Assembly (NCBI GenBank): GCA_030144725.1
Contig: JASKMD010000013.1
Location: forward strand, 3,924,820 to 3,988,819
Source: Haematococcus lacustris
Lineage: Eukaryota > Chlorophyta > Chlorophyceae > Chlamydomonadales > Haematococcaceae
Length of the DNA stretch: 64,000 bases
Reading direction: 5' to 3'
The notes under the pieces were generated by a model, which had not been told where the DNA came from, searched no databases, and worked only from the letters and a program-made list of their open reading frames with translations. Position 1 is the first letter of the stretch. Every line of letters begins with the position of its first letter. The translations under genes and the position numbers were made by a program. Below, in pieces: positions 10,301 to 15,790 of the stretch.

Positions 10301-11461
10301 AACCCGATGTCGCTCATCACACACAGGCACAACGACATCCTGACCGCGATCGCTACCCTTATCATCGATAGCCCCGTCACGATCCACTTCTACAAAGTCC
10401 GGGCCCACTCGGGAATTATTGGCAACGAAGGCGCCGATGCCCTCGCCAAGCACGCGGCGCTACACCCAGAGCTTGCCAACACGCCGGCCTACCACCCGAC
10501 CACACGGAAAGAGACCAACACCTGGCTCAGCAACGAAGCCGACGGCGAAATCCCCGCCCCATTGCCGGATGGCCGCCAAAGCGTGCGAGCACATATGCAC
10601 CGCAAACACAAGCTTGGCCTTGCCAACCAAGACAGCATCTACTACCTGATGTCCCAAGAAATCACGAAGGTCGCAGCACCAGGCGCGGGCGAAAGAGTGA
10701 TGACCGACGCGCACATCTCCACCCACGCACAACGAACTGCCCTACTCTACCGCACCGGCGGGCTCTACAACCAAAAGCTAGCTCTGCGCTGGAAACGGGC
10801 GACTGACGACCGTTGCCCACTTTGCGGGGAAGCCGACAGTGCCACTCACCTCCTTTCGGGCTGCAGCGAGACCTTACCGCTTGTGCAAGAAAGGCACAAC
10901 GGGGCCGGTCGCCTCATCGTCAAAGCTATCAGCAAGGGAACCCTGGGCGGGTACATCCGGTTTGCGGACACCGGCAGCTGGGAGAAGGGCGCGAAGGAAA
11001 ACCTTGACCTCCCTAACGACACACTACACACAACGCTACGAGCACTCGGACTGAAAACAGCGGCAACCAAAAACACCACTAGACCAGATATACTCATGGT
11101 GACGCCGCAAGCGAAGGCGGGCAAAAGCGGCAAAGTCACAAAACGGGTCACCATCATAGAAATCAAGTACTGCTCGGACTCAAGGTGGACGGATCAATTA
11201 GACAGGGCACTCAACCAACACACCAATCTAGCTCAAACCTTACGCAAGGAAGGCCACATGGTTGAGATTAGACCTATCCTCCTTGGCATAGGTGGCATAA
11301 CGTATGAAGCACACACACGGCAACACCTCCTGGCCTTGGGGGTCTCACAAGGCAACACTACTAAACTGTTACACAAGCTAACAAGACACGCAGTGGAGAC
11401 AGCCCACTCCATCGCAAAGACAAGCTACAGACTCAGGGCTACTAAGAGGGATGGAGGGTAG
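1400..11461 (+). CDS. Retrotransposon polyprotein: 2A, twin Josephin-like proteases, APE, RT, PHD, RNase H, RLE
   Basis: 3353 residues, one open frame. In order: 38-residue tandem repeats (about 16-249); hydrophobic segment (322-338); 2A-like GDIEENPGP (458-466); Josephin-like domain 1 (C479, H580, D595); Josephin-like domain 2 (C663, H780, D795); Pro/Thr-rich linker (about 870-1010); APE endonuclease (N1016, E1043, D1160/N1162, SDH at 1237-1239); RT (PGPDG at 1597-1601, D1727, YADD at 1833-1836); PHD finger (C2408 to C2454, with HNCKRAYHPAC); RNase H (D2893, E2936, D2954, D3013); C-terminal CxxC-H-C knuckle (C3139, C3142, H3150, C3155) and PD-(D/E)xK nuclease (RPD at 3228-3230, EIK at 3254-3256). 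Known: this dual-endonuclease set defines Dualen. Inference: the protein reverse-transcribes and nicks target DNA, and 2A may release the N-terminal part during translation. The start is the first Met after an in-frame TAA and is uncertain. Confidence 0.92.
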   Translation: MEQTTQCTFYGANQTEADKRRAHLPYYHLPALTATGWHDQPADTEMDDTQADKQHAPQPHHHLPAPTAAGWQDQPAVTEMRDTHAAMQADMQHAAQPHHHRPALTATGWHNQPPDTEMQVSHVVMQADKQHAPQPHHHLPAPTAAGWQDQPAVTTMQDTHAAMQADMQHAAQPHHHLPALTAAGWYDQLPDTKMQDTHAAMQADKQHAPQPHHHLPALTATGWLDQPSHTEMQASHAAMQADKRHAAQHASNMLRYHTIGKSVIIETNFIAVSWLCTCSVTSFNKTAMDNMDRSYTIITPMPNPPFGHPNWTPIQQLDMNRQIIAYLACVCTWISICMKRHTPTYSHAQSQQCLKKQRKSLAKLNASLHNTKYNWLLGIDGTLHNMTAMNRLKHATCTYLKGHNSGRTIMVIQYNTTLQAYMTYYLNPNIISHPTWNMAIGKYMARCIYISWLLLAAGDIEENPGPDGLHFEQQVASHCQVHALNMAAGHSWLTNQELANFHTSELHARRGDQRTMWALARDEQGACNDTVINLYLMSHYGLSTHTVAHLRTRSDWSARNLDALSATHGTKAFLCKAPAHSMAIRKHDGAWYLLDSQADAPTRLRSTGHYMYPVTCEIQAIISTANHTAEMEAARQRARLGPIISNPQETHRPYWERQYKQCCLVHAINMAMGIPMIRPDDVITHCKTLDTHIQDLANKARQENRPIPLRSSLPHIYEESGNFTVSTMNHYLYHHHKDLHLCPTATELTLGNITPELLTTLTGNIDSYTNTAAILITNNHATTIRRTDHTWHWLDSEQGRPCRLDTPEDWLQLKGTLVQIKKGDAADTNLIHPLCWLADPTRRATTEQLEQHLRTTHIDLTTQDLGTQPAHTPRTDRPLPTAQPASYKRILTATADTHPTDKQARPRLRQVAPTVTLPTLQDRSGSSKRPTSSGTIVDKRRTKPREQPKDSHTQTLMYRYLNTTPTPPPAAIPTPPPPPTANLPEHPGPHPQHNTLPTRRPQPTHNRQHITLTTLNVRSLHRSRNDVLNLVHQHSPDILILTETMTQPKSNNPDSGWLKRVMPDYTTHRHRGHSEVLIGIKHNLAIQMKATMLPPSIDAEVNARCVILTLNQHQCEQLTIIATYWPSGNNGDALLLRGKMHEHIRTATGHLPGSLILAGDINATMKTEDRSEHTEYTQDSMMRGFATEMHLKEADPGDRAWTYQQPHCTSRIDAILTRDARHGPEHRTHVDTNVYLSDHRPLTATLNTARLGLDLAAPHKLPKHSHTLLTTPITNKDREAYRLAVQQPSSGVPQLHAELTALLAPIYTEATHHLATLGKTNPQQPQRLTSVAGRPAREAVDTAATMLTHLLQTCRTAAIKTCNTKTLTRGGQHYQRRTMCRIRLALGRKLKTTRDLSRKANSLFKQTNVHPTIDELISGTDAINDEIRDAVQARQDEDPTENHVQAALAQLTNAYRDQIHQLDDDDSALAIAQARVRMQQLISTQPKKANKRILRPSRTDHRGLQALADSETKTICTAPADLNRIITAAYGQKLSAPAPKTGNYTNTQTRNYPWARAKADDAFAMHACQNIHWLHTAIMDKAGFQECLSKLAGGKAPGPDGVENEIIKMLPWEMRDTIHQLFIIMWATGCTPTTWKTSDTCLLYKDKGQETDLNSYRPVGLANTVYKLWTSLITKTLSEYAEANGMLSKNQAGFRSHRNTTQQLQMLVMALEDAKLAKADIYALLVDFTSAFNTTCQDKLLWIMHDLGFPTDATDAVKDLYTGATTRFKTPYGHTDPVPVNRGTIQGDSLSPFLFLIYIEPLLRWLQVGARGYKFKSAADDSGERATVSSIDYADDIAILCNTLRNLRCQADKLSAFSDWGHLIISHSKTLATAALHHSVETGMCSNAAEADKRARQQLQTVSLQGKPVTYHRPTSPFTYLGVLITMTLDWKPQHTAMITQLRQKLERLRRSFASARQAIHIIRTAIIPSLAYSFCAVPCTPGDLELYDRSINQCVKLKLRLPLGTPNAIIREDAGRLGIGISSTAQEYHARNTTALTHSLQSTDAAHAHISRSMLHKQITWLSAQASTQGHRMLTLLHHTLRARQLVYASISGLSATEEGLPLYHEECQTLGRLITQASSSQAHDVVSASITCLRSLGITHASELSCKGNTHIITGSMLTSQYGKKVKQKHIIALNKLAAMAAQPSCPDATATRAIRDSRNTSLDLPPDQRKITTWAAGLTELAPTPAVPDTRTRYMDMKAYAVIHATQPATADRAAAPPAAHEATRTSSRLLKREQRATQSAPTKPNPPKAGTKRNNEGRQTQTIPQDVVRIVGLDLPGLSSWKVDKACRCKPKNLGCILGAMYGHQEAITSIDGWQWDGINKENYYKVHWKPTVIDRWALPLCAEEGYTPTHIEPISREEAKDVCTCELCWLPRGDSPTCHNCKRAYHPACLEEAHLSGHKEPGNWLCPICKFGGNDFKTTMRQSAHSDLIRVHWHPTFEPAPLITAHLDYMAKRSVYDEENRQIQEARHARPDTHLPAHTRQGLPDPHTWLPRCTNLHSKATFHTYPINPQTDIIGTGKCETFLQLHPHMTTPAMSLSTGEPTMPQHDLVQHVTVHDESGRTIGLLTKDQHQHLHAWLQHTPHTRNLATEVAALLRRQDTQSSHHPMRVAQDRALTTLHTTRSFTSTVQRWADPLTVRPETTTYWSPDINDTAFGAHHNCLLVRHTGLSTWNVPADDAVALKCVNHAIHSATQEEAMATIMLIPGKKGISYPKHIDTLRRYPEYCQHLASIPPTKTSCTKSGKHATLHIYVIWNAAGQQLVTKGNPQAWLASTATALHPQRDTHPIHNRPTNQSQPATPPSGHKQHMRLPLDRDLPTAGHQRSHQQLTQHSTTQPRMAITEWATLAYSDGSCIKTSGAAPASVGAGVYIPETNVLITVALDGPESNTINKAELTAIHAALTAGAKRIATDSLCSIYQIRRALANPMSLITHRHNDILTAIATLIIDSPVTIHFYKVRAHSGIIGNEGADALAKHAALHPELANTPAYHPTTRKETNTWLSNEADGEIPAPLPDGRQSVRAHMHRKHKLGLANQDSIYYLMSQEITKVAAPGAGERVMTDAHISTHAQRTALLYRTGGLYNQKLALRWKRATDDRCPLCGEADSATHLLSGCSETLPLVQERHNGAGRLIVKAISKGTLGGYIRFADTGSWEKGAKENLDLPNDTLHTTLRALGLKTAATKNTTRPDILMVTPQAKAGKSGKVTKRVTIIEIKYCSDSRWTDQLDRALNQHTNLAQTLRKEGHMVEIRPILLGIGGITYEAHTRQHLLALGVSQGNTTKLLHKLTRHAVETAHSIAKTSYRLRATKRDGG
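1446..2148 (+). repeat. 114-bp tandem monomers, coding, at the 5' end of element A
   Basis: About six units of 38 codons (for example starting ADKQHAPQPHHHLPAP) with conserved GW and HAAMQ positions. They differ by a few substitutions and alternate in type (K/M in the third position, P/A after HA). The first unit is diverged and the last is cut short near 2145. The array is open on both strands only because it is periodic. Position and unit length recall the promoter monomers of mouse L1, but here the array is translated in frame with the polyprotein. Confidence 0.9.
2771..2797 (+). other. 2A-like ribosome-skipping site (GDIEENPGP)
   Basis: The codons read G-D-I-E-E-N-P-G-P and follow a Trp/Leu-rich stretch (SWLLLAA). 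This matches the D-(V/I)-E-x-N-P-G-P consensus with the usual upstream hydrophobic context. By the known mechanism, skipping would fall between G465 and P466 and separate the repeat/hydrophobic N-terminal product from the protease-APE-RT product. The same site is kept in element D (21586-21612) with different codons and an Ala in place of the second Glu, so it appears under selection. Confidence 0.85.
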
Positions 11462-11580
11462 GGGGGTTGCCTCTTTTCCTGCTTGATTGGTGGGAGCAGG
11501 CCGCGCCCCAGGCGGTAGCTCCTCCCTTAATGCACGCCGGTGAATACCGGAGTAGTCTTCTTCTTCTTCTTCTTCTTCTA
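11462..11580 (+). other. 3' UTR and (CTT)n tail of element A, joined to element B in inverted orientation
   Basis: After the TAG of the polyprotein there are about 95 bp of non-coding sequence, then seven CTT units and CTA. From about 11581 the sequence is the reverse strand of element B, inside its region just before RNase H. A short microsatellite at the 3' end is typical of I-like non-LTR elements, so this marks the element A terminus. Confidence 0.75.
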
Positions 11581-14250
11581 GAGCCCTGTCCAGCGGGAGG
11601 CGGAGGTGCTGTTTGTGGCCACTGGGGAGGGTGGCTGGCTGTTTTTGATTGTGTGGTCTGCGAAGGAGAGGGTGTGTCTCCCCGTCCGGGTGTAGGGCAG
11701 TGGCTGTGCTAGCCATCCATCCTTGTGGGTTGCCTTTGGTGGTGAGTAGTTGCCCTGCTGCATTCCATATGACGTAAACGAGGAGGGTGGCGTGTTTGCC
11801 AAGTTTGGAGCAGTTGGTATTGTTGAGGGGTATGCTGGCCAAGTGCTGACAGTACTCTGGGTAGCGTCTCAGGGTGTCAATGTGTTTGGGGTACGAGATG
11901 CCCTTCTTACCAGGGATCAGCATAATGGTGGCCATGGCCTCCTCCTGGTGTGCTGAGTGTATAGCATGGTTGACGCATTTCAGGGCCACCGCATCATCGG
12001 CTGGTACGTTCCATGTGGATAGCCCAGTGTGACGTACAAGTAGGCAGTTGTGGTGTGCCCCAAAGGCCGTGTCGTTGATGTCGGGGCTCCAATAGGTAGT
12101 GGTTTCTGGTCTAACTGTGAGTGGATCAGCCCACCTTTGGACGGTACTTGGAAAGCTTCGTGTGGTGTGTAGGGTGTTGAGGGCATTGTCTTGTGCCAGT
12201 CTCATGGGGTGGCGGCTGCTCTGTGTGTCCTGTCTCCTGAGGAGGGCCACCAGTTCTGTGGCCAGGTTGCGTGTGTGTGGTGTGTGTTGTAGCCAAGCGT
12301 GTAGGTGTTGGTGTTGTTGTTTGGTTAGGAGGCCTATTGTGCGGCCCGACTCATCGTGGACCGTTACATGTTGCACTAGGTCGTGCTTGGGCATGATGGG
12401 CTCTCCCGTGCTGAGGTTCATCGCGGGGGTGGTCATGTGGGGGTGCAGTTGGAGGAAGGTTTCGCATTTGCCCGTCCCGACGATGTCCGTCTGCGGGTTG
12501 ATGGGGTACGTGTGGAAGGCGGCCTTCGAGTGAAGGTTGGTGCACCGGGGTAGCCAGGTGTGCGGGTCCGGCAGTCCCTGCCGGGTGTGGCTTGGTAGCT
12601 TCGTATCGGGCCGCGCATATCTAGCTTCTTGTATCCTCTTATTCTCCTCTTCATAGTCACCGCGTCGCGCCAGGTAGTCCAGGTGTGCCGTGATGAGAGG
12701 TGCCGGTTCGAGGGTGGGGCGCCAGTGAACTCGTATAAGGTCCGAGTGCGCTGATAGACGCATAGTCGTTTTGAACTCGTTGCTGCCAAACTTGCATATT
12801 GGGCACAGCCAGTGGCCTGATTCTTTGTGTCCCGACAGGAAGGCTTCCTCAAGGCAGGCTGGGTGGTAGGCCCTCTTGCAGTTGTGGCACGTTGGGCTGT
12901 CTCCTCTTGGTAGCCAGCATAGCTCACATGTGCATACGTCCTTAGCCTCTTCCCTGCTGATGGGTTCTATGTGTGTGGGTGTATAGCCTTCTTCTGCACA
13001 TAGTGGTAATGCCCATTTATCTATGATTGTGGGCTTCCAATGCACCTTGTAGTAGCTTTCTTTGTTGATGCCGTCCCATTGCCATCCATCTATGCTGGTG
13101 ATGGCCTCTTGGTGGCCGTACATGGCCCCTAGTATGCTGCCTAGGTCCTTGGGTTTACAACGGCAGGCTTTATCCACCTTCCAGCTGGAGAGCCCTGGGA
13201 GGTCGAGGCCTATTATGTGCACTATATCCTCCGGGATGGTTTGTATCTGTCTGCCCTCTGTGTTCCGTTTCGTGCCCGCCTTGGGTCGGGCGGGTTTCGT
13301 TGGGGGCGGTTGGGTTTCCCTGTTCTCTCGCCTTAGCAGCCGGGAGCTACTCTTGATGGCCTCCTGGGCTGCGGGTTGTGTTGCATGTCCGGTCACGTGC
13401 GTCGCTTCGGTCGGTGTGGTCTTCTTGGCAGTCGCGTACGCCCTAATATCAGCGTAGCGGTGTTTTGTGTCTTCCTCGACGTCGGTTGGTGCAAGCTCCG
13501 TCAGACCCGCGGCCCATGGTTTAATGAGTCTTTGCGCAGCGGGCAGGTCTAGGGTGGTGTCTCGTTTGGCTGCGATGTCTTTCGCTTCTGTTGTGGTTGG
13601 GCATCTGTCCTGGGTGGCCATGGTCGTTAGTCTGTTGAGGGCGATATAGTGTTTTTGTTGGACTTTGTTGTGGAAGCGTTCTTTAAGCATCTGTCCGGAT
13701 ATGATGTAGGTATGGCCATCGATGGTGTGTTGGAGCTCTGTGGCATGTCGGATGCCCAAGCTTTTGAGGCACGTCATGCAAGCACTAACTATGTCGAGTG
13801 GGAGGGGGCTGGTATTCTGTGTGATGAGTTGTCCAAGCAGTTTGGTTTCCTTAGGGTAGAGTTCCTGTCCTTCCTGGGTGGCAGTGAGCTGCGCCGTGGT
13901 TGCATGTAGGAGTTGTCTGGCTCGTAGGGTGTGTCGCAGCATAATTAACATGCGGTGTCCATGCTTGGCAGCTTGAGCGTAGAGCCAAGTGATCTGTTTG
14001 TGTAGCATGCATCTGGTTATGTGGGCATGTGTGGTGTCTGTGGACTGGAGGCTGTGTAGGAGGGCTGTAGTGTTTCTGGTATGGTATTCTTTGGCTGTTG
14101 AGCTGATGCCAAGACCGAGCTTGTCGATGTCCTCCCTGACAACGGCATTGGGTGTGCCTAGTGGGAGTCTGAGTTTTTTCTTAACACATTGGTTAATTGC
14201 TCTGTCGTAGAGGTCTAGGTCTCCCGGTGTGCATGGGGCTACGCAGAAGC
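11581..14250 (-). pseudogene. Element B/C, 3' part: RT C-terminus, PHD finger, truncated before RNase H
   Basis: The open frame from the transposon junction (about 14250) to 11378 matches residues about 1975-2855 of the element A protein. It contains the PHD finger with all Cys/His (CTCELCWLPRG, CHNCKRAYHPAC, CPIC) and the 'YYKVHWKP' segment before it. After 'LPLDRAL' the frame runs into a Glu-rich stretch. That stretch is only the reverse strand of element A's (CTT)n tail and 3' UTR, so the last about 70 residues of the ORF are not element protein. The annotated-looking Met at 14008 is internal; the real frame continues upstream. Confidence 0.88.
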
Positions 14251-14252
14251 TA

Positions 14253-14278
14253 CACAGTAAAGTGCCTAATTCCGGCCA
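14253..14278 (+). repeat. Left terminal inverted repeat of the pogo-like transposon
   Basis: 26 bp, matching the reverse complement of 15763-15788 at 25 of 26 positions. TA duplication precedes it at 14251-14252. Confidence 0.93.
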
Positions 14279-14658
14279 CCCCGTTCCTCGTGTTCTCTCG
14301 TTTCTTCACCGAAAGCCCTCGTTTTCTTTTCGCGCATCGCTTTGTTAGGTAGTTACAAGGGTGGTTGTCGGGTCGCGTTATGTTTGCGCGTTGTGGGAGG
14401 AGAGATCCTAGCACTGCCGGGACCGCCGGTTTTACCCGCATCCGGAGTTAAGGCCCGGCCGCGACTACCAGGCGCGTTTCAGGAAGCTTCCTCAACGCTC
14501 CTAGATACCTTGGTAGGTAACAAAGATGTTGCAGTTGGTGCGCTGTGTCAAATGTGCGGCTGTCCGGCGGTAGCGCTTGCCATGTTGGGCAGTAATTTTC
14601 GCGTTTAACAAAAAATGGCTTTTCTACTTGCAGAGCTCAGCCCCCGGCCCTTGCTCAA

Positions 14659-15060
14659 ATGACCACCGCTTCTGCCACACGCGGTAGGAGGTCTAGCAAA
14701 GCTTCTAACGGGGCGCGCCACAGGGCTAGCATGCTTGCAGCCGCCGCTCGGGCCCTCTTCAAGTACAAGAGGGGGGCTACGGGCCCTTCTGTGCGTGCTG
14801 TGGCAAACCAGCATGGCGTCCCCCGATCCACCCTTAGATAATTTATCAGTAGGGGGGGTTAGGGTCGCTACAAGGGGGAGACCGACAGCTTTGACTGAGG
14901 CAGAGGAGATGAAGCTGGTCAGCATTGTCAAGGGGGCCCAAGCGCAGGGTAGGGGGTTGACCAGATTGGACCTCCTTGGAGCAGTGCAGTGGGCCTGCGA
15001 GGTCCGTGTGAGCAAGGGCCTGCCACACTTCTTCCCTAAAGCAAGCCCGAGCAGTAAATG
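14659..15060 (+). pseudogene. Pogo-type transposase N-terminus (psq-like HTH plus CENP-B/Tc5-like HTH), frameshifted
   Basis: Frame 1 (14659-14841) gives a psq-like helix-turn-helix (ALFKYKRG...PSVRAVANQHGVPRSTL) and then stops. A +1 shift near 14835-14841 continues as a CENP-B/HTH_Tnp_Tc5-like segment (RGRPTALTEAEEMKL, LTRLDLLGAVQWA) that ends at 15060. The order of two DNA-binding domains is that of pogo/Tigger transposases. The DDE catalytic domain is missing. A further possible coding stretch follows (15130-15342, unrecognised). Inference: this is a decayed, non-autonomous copy. An intron instead of a frameshift is possible but I see no good splice pair there. Confidence 0.7.
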
Positions 15061-15134
15061 AAGCCATTGAATTAAATTGAATTTAATAGTATGTATTAAT
15101 AATAAATAATACCATACTAAACGAAGCCATTGAA
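15057..15134. repeat. AT-rich 51-bp hairpin insert flanked by a 12-bp direct repeat
   Basis: GAAGCCATTGAA occurs at 15060-15071 and 15123-15134. Between them lie 51 bp made of one perfect palindrome (TTAAATTGAATTTAA) and a second imperfect one (arms AGTATG and CATACT). It sits in the transposase region and is far more AT-rich than its surroundings. It could be a tiny palindromic insertion with target duplication. Confidence 0.65.
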
Positions 15135-15762
15135 GCATGCGTTTGCCAAGACGAGCCTTTACCCCTCCAACAAGGAGCAACTGCTGGCAGTTGCTAAAAC
15201 CTCCATCCAGGCTGGCAAGAGCATGGCGACTCCAACACCATGGAAGCGCCTAAATGTGACCAACGATATGATGGATGCAGCTGTTAGTTGCTCAATGGAG
15301 GAGCAACCTACGTTGTATTTCCGGGCAGTGGACCAATTCTAGAACAGGCAGGAGCTGAAAGAGCAGGTTTTCATTAGGGCAGCTAAGTATGGTGGAGAGG
15401 CTCGCGTGTAGGGGGGGGGGGCACATTGTAATGCATTAATTTTCGACTCACAACACAACTATCATCAACCATTTCTATTGCATTTGGTGATACCCCCCAT
15501 GGTGAGTACATGCCTTAAATTGCAGGGTAGGGTTTAAGTCAAAGTTGGGAGTAATGCAAGTGGCCAGATTTAGGTAGAGTTAGTTTTGAAACACCCTATT
15601 TGGGGGGGTATGTCAGAGTTTTGGCCGTATTGTGACAAGCCTGTGGAGCCCAGGCATGAGTCTGCTACTGTTGAGCAGCAGGCTTCAAGCCCTACTCAGT
15701 GATATCAAGTTTATTCACTTTGGCGCGTTGGTGGAGAACTTGTGACGGTTTTGGCAAAGAAA

Positions 15763-15788
15763 TGGCCGGATTTAGGCACTTTACTGTG
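15763..15788 (-). repeat. Right terminal inverted repeat of the pogo-like transposon
   Basis: Reverse complement of the left repeat with one mismatch. TA duplication follows at 15789-15790. Confidence 0.93.
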
Positions 15789-15790
15789 TA

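Larger units (their letters stand above)
1049..11580 (+). mobile_element. Element A: Dualen/RandI-like dual-endonuclease non-LTR retrotransposon
   Basis: Seen: an upstream ORF with a hydrophobic N-terminus (1049-1351), a 3353-residue ORF (1400-11461), a short 3' UTR of about 100 bp and a terminal (CTT)n tract (about 11557-11579). Domains for APE endonuclease, RT, RNase H and an RLE-type nuclease lie in one ORF. Known: the Dualen (RandI) family of Chlamydomonas is defined by having both APE and RLE endonucleases with RT, RNase H and a cysteine protease. Inference: this is a near-complete copy and, judged by its intact frame, a young and possibly active one. The 5' end is not fixed because of the nearby gap, and I could not identify a target-site duplication. 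Confidence 0.9.
14253..15788 (+). mobile_element. Pogo/Tc1-mariner-like DNA transposon (1536 bp) inserted in the RT of element B/C
   Basis: Terminal inverted repeats of 26 bp (14253-14278 and 15763-15788) start CACAGTAAAGTGCCTAA and differ at one position. They are flanked by TA at 14251-14252 and 15789-15790. Comparison with element A shows that the uninterrupted site had one TA (codons L-A-Y-S-F-C), so TA is the target duplication, as in Tc1/mariner. The interior encodes a helix-turn-helix and CENP-B-like segment typical of pogo transposases. There is no room for an intact DDE domain, so the copy is non-autonomous. Confidence 0.9.

Noticed and set aside
11378..11580. Glu-rich C-terminal tail of the minus-strand ORF
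   Set aside because: It is the reverse strand of element A's (CTT)n tail and 3' end, not element B protein.
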